In this document: piece after piece, positions 1-6,757 of the stretch
Position numbering within the stretch: the first letter of the stretch is position 1
Layout: each line of letters starts with the position of its first letter
Origin: CAZUCU01 sp964589635
GTDB lineage: Bacteria > Patescibacteriota > Minisyncoccia > Phycocordibacterales > JAACPR01
NCBI GenBank assembly: GCA_964589635.1
Contig: CAZPRI010000018.1
Coordinates: 1 to 12,946, forward strand
DNA: 12,946 nucleotides
Direction: 5' to 3'
Translations under genes and position numbers: made by a program
The notes under the pieces: generated by a model
Told to the model about the DNA's origin: nothing
Database searches by the model: none
What the model saw: the letters and a program-made list of their open reading frames with translations, nothing else

Positions 1-13
1 ATAAAAATTAATT

Positions 14-916
14 ATGGAAAAAAACATAGATAAAACATCAGAAGAAATACTAAGAATATATAACGGTCTGCCAAAGATCATTCAAGATGCAATAACAAAA
101 TCTGGCTGGGAGAAAAAAGTCAGAGATATTGTTACCAAAAATAAACTTAGAGTTGATCAGGGGACACAACTTGAAAACATGGTTTTTGCCTTGATGATGG
201 GACAATTTTCTGCAGAAGAATTATACACATCTATAATGGAAGATTTTGATTTGGATGAAGGGAATGCAAAACTTTTATTTCAAGATATAGATGAACAAAT
301 TTTTGGAAACATTGAAGGTATTATAATGAGGTTAGAATTGAACGAGCAAGAAAAGGATCTTCTAGGAAACAAAAAAGAGGTTGCCCAAGTAAAATCTATT
401 GAAAAGAAGGAACCTTCAGAGAAAACATGGGAAGAAAAAACACTTTCTTCTGATTCGATCTTGAGAAGAGACACAAACACATTCCTGAGAGAAGGTGTTG
501 ATACTGCAACAGCAAATGATGAAATTCTTACAGTGACAAGGGACGAAATTTTAAGAGGTATTGAGGAACCAGAAGAAGCAGACGAAGATGTCGAACCTTT
601 TGAGTCTGTTGTTCCTAATACAGTGACTACTAGTACACCTGATGTTCCTGTTTCTACTCAACCTATTCCATCTACTGACATATCTTCAGATTCAAAAACA
701 GATACAAATTTCATGTCGGACACTTCAGATACAGAAACAATGCTGGATCCTGTAGACGATAATCTTCCTAATTTGACTAATAGTAATGTAATGCCAGGTC
801 TAAAAAAAGAAAAATCAAAAACTATTGATCCAGTTGAAGCAGGCTTTGGGTCAAAAGTGTCAACATCATCAAAAGATTACAAAAGCACAGATCCATACCG
901 AGAATCCATTAATTAA
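14..916 (+). CDS. Conserved-type helical protein with long disordered tail, head of T4SS-like cluster
   Basis: I cannot assign a function. Residues 1-112 read as a compact, mostly helical domain containing NKLRVDQGTQLENMVFALMM and a DIDEQIFGNI stretch. No signal peptide or membrane segment is visible, so it should be cytoplasmic. From about residue 113 to the end the chain is acidic and rich in S, T, P and D, so probably disordered. Within it lie short amphipathic pieces (SDSILRRDT, DEILTVTRDEILRGIEEPEE) that look like binding motifs. The protein ends in DPYRESIN. From memory, similar helical-domain-plus-tail proteins sit beside PrgI and VirB4 genes in other Patescibacteria, so a role as cytoplasmic adaptor of that apparatus is a reasonable inference. 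The start follows a TAA at 9-11 by 2 nt, the same TAA-TT-ATG arrangement that joins this gene to the next. An upstream gene therefore probably ends at base 11 and the operon continues leftward out of the window. Confidence 0.75.
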   Translation: MEKNIDKTSEEILRIYNGLPKIIQDAITKSGWEKKVRDIVTKNKLRVDQGTQLENMVFALMMGQFSAEELYTSIMEDFDLDEGNAKLLFQDIDEQIFGNIEGIIMRLELNEQEKDLLGNKKEVAQVKSIEKKEPSEKTWEEKTLSSDSILRRDTNTFLREGVDTATANDEILTVTRDEILRGIEEPEEADEDVEPFESVVPNTVTTSTPDVPVSTQPIPSTDISSDSKTDTNFMSDTSDTETMLDPVDDNLPNLTNSNVMPGLKKEKSKTIDPVEAGFGSKVSTSSKDYKSTDPYRESIN

Positions 917-918
917 TT

Positions 919-1341
919 ATGCAGTACCAAGTACCACAATTTATTGAAATAGAAGACAAGATATTTGGACCTTTTACGTTCAAACAATTTTTGTATGTTG
1001 CTGGTGGTACTGCATTAGCTTTTATTATTTGGTCAATGTTACCAGGTGTGATTTCGATTCCTCTAGGTGGCGTAGTTCTCGTTTTCTTCTTGATGGCTGC
1101 ATTTTATAAGGTAAACGGAAGGCCATTTCTTCACTTTATTGAGAACTTTGTAAAATTCAAAATTTCCAAAAAACTGTATCTTTGGAAAAAGGAGGATAAA
1201 AAAGTAGAAAAAGGTAAAAGGACTGAAGCTGCTCCTTCGGAAGTTGTTTTACCTAAACTCTCTCAAAGTAAATTGAAAGAGTTAACATGGGGATTAGATA
1301 TTCACGAGAATGTGAGTGAGAAGAATGATTTTAATTTGTAA
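919..1341 (+). CDS. PrgI-family membrane protein of a type IV secretion-like apparatus
   Basis: This 140-aa protein has the PrgI-family layout: a short N-terminus with PQFIEIEDKIFGPFTFKQFL, two closely spaced membrane segments (about residues 24-41 and 45-63) with a short turn between them, then the VNGRPF motif and a basic cytoplasmic tail. PrgI proteins (named from the enterococcal pCF10 conjugation system; VirB3-like in position) are small inner-membrane components that partner the VirB4 ATPase. The charged C-terminal half, about residues 75-140, is probably cytoplasmic. The start lies 2 nt after the preceding stop with no Shine-Dalgarno, pointing to translational coupling. A GC-rich palindrome and a promoter separate it from the TraC-like gene downstream. 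The family call is fairly secure. Whether the machine moves DNA or protein cannot be read here. Confidence 0.85.
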   Translation: MQYQVPQFIEIEDKIFGPFTFKQFLYVAGGTALAFIIWSMLPGVISIPLGGVVLVFFLMAAFYKVNGRPFLHFIENFVKFKISKKLYLWKKEDKKVEKGKRTEAAPSEVVLPKLSQSKLKELTWGLDIHENVSEKNDFNL

Positions 1342-1349
1342 GAGTTTTT

Positions 1350-1364
1350 GCGGCCGAAGGCCGC
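1350..1364. repeat. GC-rich palindrome with GAA triloop, intergenic
   Basis: A perfect 6-bp stem, GCGGCC / GGCCGC, encloses the triloop GAA. It lies 8 nt after the PrgI-family stop codon and just before the promoter of the next gene. The T-run is on the 5' side (1346-1349), not the 3' side, so on the plus strand it does not look like a canonical intrinsic terminator. It shares the core CCGAAGG (or its complement) with the palindromes at 7446-7466 and 8908-8928, standing out sharply from the AT-rich background. It may slow or partly attenuate read-through, or be one copy of a short dispersed palindromic element. Confidence 0.7.
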
Positions 1365-1369
1365 TATAA

Positions 1370-1398
1370 CTGACTACTTGCTCTCGTACTGATATAAT
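1370..1398 (+). promoter_or_regulatory. Extended -10 promoter for the TraC-like / VirB4-like genes
   Basis: TGATATAAT at 1390-1398 is a perfect TATAAT with the extended TGn element. A partial -35, CTGACT at 1370-1375, is spaced 17 bp upstream. The -10 ends 8 nt before the ATG at 1407, so transcription should begin at or next to the start codon and give a leaderless mRNA. It gives the ATPase genes a promoter of their own, separate from the upstream part of the cluster. Confidence 0.75.
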
Positions 1399-1406
1399 AA
1401 ATATAA

Positions 1407-2039
1407 ATGCCAACAACAAAAGAGACAACACAAAATTTTGTTCCCATAAAGGAGGTTAGAGACGGGATTGTGATATTGAAAGATGGTTCAATGAGAGCAA
1501 TTCTTATGACTTCATCTGTTAACTTTGCTCTGAAGTCAGAAGACGAACAAAAATCTATTATTTATCAGTTTCAAAACTTTCTAAATTCAATAAATTTTGA
1601 TATACAAATTTTTGTTCAATCAAGAAGACTAGATATAAGACCATATGTTGCATTACTTGAACAAAGAAAAAAAGAACAAACAAATGATTTGATGAAGGTT
1701 CAAATTAGAGAGTATGTTGCCTTTATTAAATCATTCACTGAAAGCGCAAACATTATGACAAAGAGGTTTTTCATTGTCGTGCCGTACACTCCAGCATCGT
1801 TAGCTATTTCAAAAAAAGGTAAACTTATAAATAAGGGGAAGCAAAAAGATCAGGAGGCACAAAGTAAGACTTTTTCAGAGTATAGATCTCAATTAGAGCA
1901 AAGAGTTGATGTTGTTTCTCAAGGAATAACACGATCAGGAGTTCGAGCAGTTCAACTTGGGACAGAAGAGGTAATTGAGGTTTTTTATCAGCTGTTTAAT
2001 CCAGGTGAAGTGGAGAAACCTATAATTCAGTCAAAATAA
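1407..2039 (+). CDS. TraC-like N-terminal-domain protein of the T4SS-like module
   Basis: This 210-aa soluble protein resembles the N-terminal domain found in TraC/VirB4-type conjugation ATPases but has no nucleotide-binding motifs of its own. Visible hallmarks are VPIKEVRDGIVILKDGSMRA near the N-terminus (about residues 12-31), the EDEQKSIIYQFQNFLNSINF helix (45-64), QIFVQSRRLDI (67-77) and a TKRFFIVVPYTP strand (118-129). A charged, low-complexity loop (about 135-155) follows, then a C-terminal helix with VQLGTEEVIEVFYQLFNPGE. It lacks membrane segments and probably works at the cytoplasmic base of the apparatus with the ATPase encoded 1 nt downstream. The order PrgI, TraC-like domain, VirB4 is reminiscent of Gram-positive conjugation clusters such as trsC-trsD-trsE; that parallel is from memory. 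The start is supported by the leaderless promoter immediately upstream. Confidence 0.8.
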   Translation: MPTTKETTQNFVPIKEVRDGIVILKDGSMRAILMTSSVNFALKSEDEQKSIIYQFQNFLNSINFDIQIFVQSRRLDIRPYVALLEQRKKEQTNDLMKVQIREYVAFIKSFTESANIMTKRFFIVVPYTPASLAISKKGKLINKGKQKDQEAQSKTFSEYRSQLEQRVDVVSQGITRSGVRAVQLGTEEVIEVFYQLFNPGEVEKPIIQSK

Positions 2040-2040
2040 C

Positions 2041-3858
2041 ATGGCAATATTCGATTTTTTTAAAGGAAAAAAGAAGGAAGGAAATGTCCCAGACATAAGT
2101 TCATTTCTACCAGAAGAGATTTATCAATCTGGAGTTTTAGAATTGCAGGATATTATTGCGCCGCCAGCACTAAAAGTAACTCCAAAAGAGATTCATTTGG
2201 GAGATAAGGTCGCTAGAACTTTATTCATTTTGTCTTACCCAAGATATTTAAATGATGGTTGGTTTTCTCCAATTATAAACTTGGATAGAGTTTTTGATGT
2301 TTCAATTGTTGTACATCCAATTGATACTGCAAAAGTTCTACGAACATTCAAAAAGAAGGTTGCAGAAGTACAATCTCAAATTAGAACAAGAGAAGAGAAA
2401 GGGCTTGTTAGAGATCCAATGCTTGATACCGCCTATCAAGACCTTGAGGCTCTTAGAGATAATTTACAGCAAGCACAAGAAAAGATTTTTGATGTTGGAC
2501 TTTATATAACAATTTATGCTGACCATACTGATGAATTAAATAAGTTGGAATCTGAAATTAAATCTATTTTAGAATCACAACTTGTTTATGTTAAACCAAC
2601 AATTTTCCAGCAAGAAGAAGGGTTTAATTCTGTAATTCCTATCGCTCAAGATTTACTTGGAATTTATTCAAAACTAAACACATCACCTCTTTCAAGTATT
2701 TTCCCATTTATTTCTTTTGACCTTACAACTGACAGGGGAATTCTTTATGGAATTAATAGGCACAACTCATCACTCGTATTGTTTGATAGATTTTCACTTG
2801 AAAACTATAACTCTGTAATTTTTGCAAAAGCTGGAGCCGGTAAATCTTACGCGGTTAAGTTGGAAATTCTACGATCATTGATGTTCGATACAGACATAAT
2901 TGTAATTGACCCTGAAAGAGAATACGAGTATTTGGCAGAGGCAACTGGCGGAAGATATTTTAATATTTCTCTTACCTCTGAAAATCACATTAATCCATTT
3001 GATTTACCAATGCCATCAGAAGATGAATCATTTTCTAATGTTTTAAGATCAAAAATTGTTAACCTTGTTGGTCTTTTTAGGATCATGCTCGGAGGTCTTT
3101 CTCCAGAAGAGGACGCTATTATTGATAGAGCAATTACAGAAACATACGCATTAAAAGATATAACACCTGAGTCTGATTTCTCACAAAATGAGCCACCATT
3201 ACTTTCAGATTTCGAACTTGTACTTGCTGGAATGGATGGGGCAGAATCACTTGTTCAAAAATTATCTAAATATACAAAGGGAACTTGGGAAGGTTTTATA
3301 AACAGACCTACAAACATTGATATCAACAGAAAGTTTATTGTTTTCTCGATTAGAGATATGGAAGATGAGTTGAAGCCAGTAGCTATGTATTTAGTTACAG
3401 ATTTCATTTGGAATGCAATTAGAAGAGAGTTGAAAAAGAGAATGCTTATTATCGATGAGGCTTGGTGGATGATGAAGTCGGAAGATACTGCATCTTTCTT
3501 ATTTGGACTAGCAAAGAGAGGAAGAAAATATTTTCTTGGAATAACAACAATTACACAAGACGTTGAAGACTTTTTGAGATCTCCTTACGGATTACCCATT
3601 ATTACAAACTCTTCAATTCAGTTTTTGATGAAGCAATCGCCGTCTTCAATTGATATTATTCAACAAACATTTAATCTTACAGACGAAGAAAAATATCTAT
3701 TACTTGAGTCAGATGTTGGAGAAGGGATTTTCTTTGCTGGTCTAAAGCATGTTGCTATTAAGGTTATTGCTTCATATACGGAAGACCAGATTATTTCTTC
3801 TGACCCTTCTCAAGTTTTAGCAATTAAAAAAGCAAAAGAAGAATTTAAATCACAGTAA
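2041..3858 (+). CDS. VirB4/TraC-family conjugation-type ATPase
   Basis: This 605-aa AAA-like ATPase should power assembly of, or transfer through, a type IV secretion-like channel at the inner membrane. Residues 1-240 form a VirB4-type N-terminal region, including a coiled-coil-prone stretch at about 100-150. The P-loop is AKAGAGKS at 262-269, where the usual first glycine is alanine. IIVIDPEREYEYL follows, as in VirB4 proteins. The Walker B strand is MLIIDE at 468-473 (D472, E473), followed by WW, and the sensor-like TTITQDVEDFL is at 502-512. The motif order and spacing fit VirB4/TrsE rather than the coupling protein VirD4, and no membrane segment is visible. The start is 1 nt after the upstream stop without a Shine-Dalgarno. 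Length is slightly shorter than many VirB4 proteins, consistent with the separate TraC-like domain gene next door. Confidence 0.9.
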   Translation: MAIFDFFKGKKKEGNVPDISSFLPEEIYQSGVLELQDIIAPPALKVTPKEIHLGDKVARTLFILSYPRYLNDGWFSPIINLDRVFDVSIVVHPIDTAKVLRTFKKKVAEVQSQIRTREEKGLVRDPMLDTAYQDLEALRDNLQQAQEKIFDVGLYITIYADHTDELNKLESEIKSILESQLVYVKPTIFQQEEGFNSVIPIAQDLLGIYSKLNTSPLSSIFPFISFDLTTDRGILYGINRHNSSLVLFDRFSLENYNSVIFAKAGAGKSYAVKLEILRSLMFDTDIIVIDPEREYEYLAEATGGRYFNISLTSENHINPFDLPMPSEDESFSNVLRSKIVNLVGLFRIMLGGLSPEEDAIIDRAITETYALKDITPESDFSQNEPPLLSDFELVLAGMDGAESLVQKLSKYTKGTWEGFINRPTNIDINRKFIVFSIRDMEDELKPVAMYLVTDFIWNAIRRELKKRMLIIDEAWWMMKSEDTASFLFGLAKRGRKYFLGITTITQDVEDFLRSPYGLPIITNSSIQFLMKQSPSSIDIIQQTFNLTDEEKYLLLESDVGEGIFFAGLKHVAIKVIASYTEDQIISSDPSQVLAIKKAKEEFKSQ

Positions 3859-3859
3859 A

Positions 3860-4291
3860 ATGAGTGAAAAAGTTAAACACAGAATAGGTTTTTTTGGTAC
3901 TGCAATTTTAGTTTATGTTGCTGCCTATATTGATATCGCTGAGCTTACGTTAGATTTTGCGGGAACTGCAGCCGGAGGAGTAGGTGTTGTTGTAGGTTTA
4001 CTTGTTGATTTTGCAAAAATAATTGTTTTACCAGGACTTCTGATCTTGATGAAGGCTCCTTTCTGGAAAGGGAAAAAAGCAAAAAAGAAAATTGCTACCA
4101 TGATAACCACTTTCTTGGTGGGGGCTATTCCGTGGATAGGAGCGGTTTTGCCAGAGACATTGATTGGAACAATTGCTACAATAATTTTTACAAGAAAAGA
4201 GGATAATGAAAAGATGGGGGGAAAAGGTATCTTGAATGATAGAAACATAACAAGAGCTAAAAGAATCAGAGAAAAAATTAGAAAAAATTAG
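3860..4291 (+). CDS. Small integral membrane protein, unknown function, T4SS-like cluster
   Basis: I do not recognise a named family. The 143-aa product has hydrophobic segments at about residues 9-28, 38-64 and 80-111, separated by a very basic loop (KGKKAKKK, about 70-77). It ends in a basic tail (about 111-143). Glycine-rich packing (GTAAGGVGVVVGLLVD) and prolines within the segments suggest a small polytopic protein with basic loops in the cytoplasm. It follows the ATPase gene by 1 nt, so it probably belongs to the same apparatus as a membrane partner, but that is inference from position only. The final codons contain two tandem copies of a 10-base unit at 4271-4290. No terminator hairpin follows. 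Confidence 0.75.
   Translation: MSEKVKHRIGFFGTAILVYVAAYIDIAELTLDFAGTAAGGVGVVVGLLVDFAKIIVLPGLLILMKAPFWKGKKAKKKIATMITTFLVGAIPWIGAVLPETLIGTIATIIFTRKEDNEKMGGKGILNDRNITRAKRIREKIRKN
4271..4290 (+). repeat. Two tandem copies of a 10-bp unit at a gene's 3' end
   Basis: GAAAAAATTA occurs twice in succession across the last codons of the small membrane protein gene, and the TAG stop spans the end of the second copy. Loss of one copy would shift the frame and extend the protein by a few residues to a TAA shortly downstream. Two copies are too few to call a contingency locus. Confidence 0.5.
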
Positions 4292-4321
4292 GAAGCATTC
4301 TGAAGCAATTTAAAAAACATA

Positions 4322-4330
4322 TGTTACTAT
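4322..4330 (+). promoter_or_regulatory. Extended -10 promoter for the uracil-DNA glycosylase gene
   Basis: TGTTACTAT has the TGn extension and a TACTAT hexamer matching TATAAT at four of six positions. It ends 7 nt before the ATG at 4338, the same geometry as the other promoters here, so a leaderless transcript is expected. No good -35 box is visible. This is the weakest -10 match of the set. Confidence 0.5.
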
Positions 4331-4337
4331 TTTTCAT

Positions 4338-4931
4338 ATGTCCAAGCTTGAAGAGATGAAAAAAATAGAAAAGAAGCTTCTTAATTTGAGAAAATCTCCT
4401 TTGTATGAATACAGAAAAGAGAATGACTATTTACCAGTCATTGGTCAGGGAAGATTAGGCTCGAAGATTGTTTTCATAGGTGAGGCTCCAGGAAAAAATG
4501 AAGCGAAAACGGGTAAACCCTTTTGTGGTGCATCCGGGAAGATTTTGGATGAACTACTAAACCACATTAAACTAGAAAGAAGTGATGTGTATGTAACAAA
4601 CATTGTAAAAGACCGGCCGCAAGAAAATAGGGACCCGAGTCCAGAAGAGATTAGAGCCTATGGGCCACTTTTAGATGCACAGCTTGAAATTATAAAACCA
4701 AAAGTGATAGCTACTCTCGGTAGGTTTTCAATGGAATATATCATGAAAAGTTTCGGTTTAGAAAAGGACTTAAAAGTTATTTCTAAGATGCATGGAAAAA
4801 AATTTACAGTAAAAACATATTGGGGAAATACTTTGATAATTCCTTTATATCATCCAGCCGTTGCAATTTACAATAGAAAAAAATTACCAGAATTAAAAAA
4901 AGATTTTAAGATTTTATCTTTGTATTCTTGA
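4338..4931 (+). CDS. Family 4-type uracil-DNA glycosylase lacking the Fe-S cysteines
   Basis: This 197-aa protein should excise uracil from DNA as the first step of base excision repair. Family 4 hallmarks are visible: GEAPGKNEAKTGKPFCG at residues 48-64 (motif 1, uracil pocket), VTNIVKDRP at 86-94 with N88, DPSPEEIRAYGPLL at 99-112, PKVIATLGR, and the catalytic-loop HPA motif at 172-174. The oddity is the iron-sulfur site. Family 4 enzymes normally bind a [4Fe-4S] cluster through four cysteines. By alignment to remembered relatives these positions are L17, S20, D92 and Y108 here, and the only cysteine is C63 inside motif 1. The fold seems intact, so I read this as a cluster-free variant rather than a pseudogene. 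It lies between the T4SS-like and pilus modules with its own promoter. Its TGA stop (4929-4931) overlaps the next promoter. Confidence 0.88.
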   Translation: MSKLEEMKKIEKKLLNLRKSPLYEYRKENDYLPVIGQGRLGSKIVFIGEAPGKNEAKTGKPFCGASGKILDELLNHIKLERSDVYVTNIVKDRPQENRDPSPEEIRAYGPLLDAQLEIIKPKVIATLGRFSMEYIMKSFGLEKDLKVISKMHGKKFTVKTYWGNTLIIPLYHPAVAIYNRKKLPELKKDFKILSLYS

Positions 4932-4937
4932 TATAAT
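4929..4937 (+). promoter_or_regulatory. Extended -10 promoter for the pseudopilin operon
   Basis: TGATATAAT is identical to the element before the TraC-like gene. Its TG is also the first two bases of the TGA stop of the upstream glycosylase gene. It ends 7 nt before the ATG at 4945, predicting a leaderless transcript. No convincing -35 hexamer is seen, which is usual for extended -10 promoters. It would drive the three genes up to the terminator at 8903-8934. Confidence 0.75.
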
Positions 4938-4944
4938 ATATTTA

Positions 4945-6756
4945 ATGAAAAGAGCTTTTACAGTAAAAAGTAGAAAGCAAAAAGGTTTTACTTTAATTGA
5001 AACCTTGATTGGAGTGACAATTTTTCTGGTGATTTCTATTGCTGTTTGGCAAGGTTTTACTCAAACCCTTAACGCGGTTGGGGTTCTTCGAACAAAAAAT
5101 ATTGTTACAACTCTAGCAAATGAAATGTTTGAAGTTGTTAGAAATATGCCCTACGAAGATGTAGGTATTGTTGATGGATTACCTGCTGGAAAAATTCCAA
5201 AGACTCAATTAAAAGTAAAAGACGGAAGAGAATTTTTAATTACGGCCAGTGTGGTCAATGTGGACGATCCTTTCGACGGTACTATTGGAGGTAGTCCAAA
5301 TGACCCTTCTCCTGCTGATAACAAAATTGTCGAATTTTTGATTGAGTGTTCATGCGATGATATTGATCCTCTAACTGTTACATCAAAAGTTGCGCCAAGA
5401 AACCTAGAAAGTACAGGAACTAATGGTGCCTTGTTTGTTCAGGTTATTGATGCAAACGGAGATCCTATTCAGGGTGCCGATGTAACAATTGAAAATAATT
5501 CATCAGATCCATATATCCTTGTTCAGGAAACTACGAATAATGATGGAATGTTTCAGTTAGTTGATGCTCCACCAGGAATTGAGACGTATGAAATAACAGC
5601 TAAAAAGGATGGGTATACAACAGATAAGACCTATACAGCAGGCGCCGCCGGGAATCCTGTTCCAAACAAACCACATTCAAACGTTTCTCAAGGTTTAGTT
5701 ACGCAAGTATCTTTTTCGATTGACGAAGAGAGTAGTGTGAATTTCAATACTAAGAGAAACAATTGTTCAGCTGCAGGTGGTGTAGATTTTGATTTTTATG
5801 GAGAGAAAACAATCGGCGAAAATGTCTTGAAATATACTAGAAGCTTAATAACAAACTCCACTGGCAGCACTTCATTAACTGATGTTGAGTGGGATACATA
5901 TCATCTGGACATTACAGATTCCAGTTTTTTCTTTGCGGGTTCAAATCCATTTGTGCCGTTAGCTGTAAACCCTGGAGCTTCTCAGAACTTAGACATTCTT
6001 GTTGAGTCGAAAGATCCTAATGCCCTTCTTGTAAAAGTGATCGATGGTAATGAAGGAATTCCTGTTGCTGATGCTGTAGTTACGCTGTCAGAAAATTCTT
6101 TTGAGGAAATACAATTAACAGGACAAGGATCAATGTCTCAAACAGATTGGAGTAGTGGAAGCGGACAAGAGCAGATTGGTAATTTTGCAAGTTATTCTTC
6201 TCAAAATGGAAACATAGATACAACATCAAATACAGGTGAAATAAGATTAGTTCAATTTTCAGGATCGTATGTATCAAGTGGATTTCTAACTTCTTCAACT
6301 TTTGATATTGGAACGACAACTAATTTCCACGTCTTTAATTGGAAACCGCAAAGTCAGTCAGTTGAAGCAGGGAGTGATTCTGTAAAATTTCAGGTTGCTA
6401 CAGAGCAAGAAGTTACAGGAGAAACCGTTTGGAATTTCGTTGGACCAGACGGGACAAGCTCATCGTATTTCACAAGTTCGGGCGAATCATTTTCTTCTAT
6501 TCATGATGGTGATAGGTTCTTAAGATACAAAGTCTTTCTTTCAACAGAAGATCCACTTTATACTCCAAGAGTTTCTGATATTTCATTTTCTTTCTCTTCA
6601 GGTTGTGCACCTGCAGGACAGGTTTACTTTGATGGTCTGGAACCAGACACATATGATCTTAGGGTTTCAAAAGCTGGTTATATTGATTTTTATTCAAATT
6701 TAGTATCTGTGAATAATCCTTGGCAATCAATAGACGTAACATTAGTAGCTGAATAA
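4945..6756 (+). CDS. Large prepilin-like protein with Ig-like surface domains (PilV/GspI position)
   Basis: This 603-aa protein begins with a type III (prepilin) signal. A basic leader ends KQKG (11-14) and is followed by FTLIETLIGVTIFLVISIAV, with Glu at mature position 5 (E19). A PilD-type peptidase should cleave after G14 and the helix would insert in the pilus core. The ectodomain is far larger than an ordinary pilin: an Ig-like/carboxypeptidase-regulatory-like domain at about 163-230 (VIDANGDPIQGADVTIEN, KKDGY), a second related module at about 262-355, and a third starting at 361 (LLVKVIDGNEGIPVADAVVT) and ending with GLEPDTYDLRVSKAGY near 564-579. The third is split by a roughly 170-residue insertion (384-552) that looks like a separate beta domain. 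Cysteines are at 135, 137, 274 and 554. It is the first gene of a three-gene pilus operon and probably a surface-exposed minor pilin or adhesin. Confidence 0.85.
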   Translation: MKRAFTVKSRKQKGFTLIETLIGVTIFLVISIAVWQGFTQTLNAVGVLRTKNIVTTLANEMFEVVRNMPYEDVGIVDGLPAGKIPKTQLKVKDGREFLITASVVNVDDPFDGTIGGSPNDPSPADNKIVEFLIECSCDDIDPLTVTSKVAPRNLESTGTNGALFVQVIDANGDPIQGADVTIENNSSDPYILVQETTNNDGMFQLVDAPPGIETYEITAKKDGYTTDKTYTAGAAGNPVPNKPHSNVSQGLVTQVSFSIDEESSVNFNTKRNNCSAAGGVDFDFYGEKTIGENVLKYTRSLITNSTGSTSLTDVEWDTYHLDITDSSFFFAGSNPFVPLAVNPGASQNLDILVESKDPNALLVKVIDGNEGIPVADAVVTLSENSFEEIQLTGQGSMSQTDWSSGSGQEQIGNFASYSSQNGNIDTTSNTGEIRLVQFSGSYVSSGFLTSSTFDIGTTTNFHVFNWKPQSQSVEAGSDSVKFQVATEQEVTGETVWNFVGPDGTSSSYFTSSGESFSSIHDGDRFLRYKVFLSTEDPLYTPRVSDISFSFSSGCAPAGQVYFDGLEPDTYDLRVSKAGYIDFYSNLVSVNNPWQSIDVTLVAE

Positions 6757-6757
6757 T

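Noticed and set aside
3925..4248. A 107-aa minus-strand frame inside the small membrane protein gene.
   Set aside because: Its hydrophobic look is a mirror of the real gene's transmembrane codons; the plus-strand gene fits the operon spacing.
4338..4931. Whether the cysteine-poor glycosylase gene is a pseudogene.
   Set aside because: The frame is intact, the uracil-pocket, Asn and HPA motifs are preserved and a promoter is present; selective loss of the metal site fits better than decay.
4929..4931. Possible UGA recoding (glycine) as in Gracilibacteria-type lineages.
   Set aside because: The TGA ends a protein of normal family length and overlaps the next promoter, and no gene in the window contains an in-frame internal TGA.
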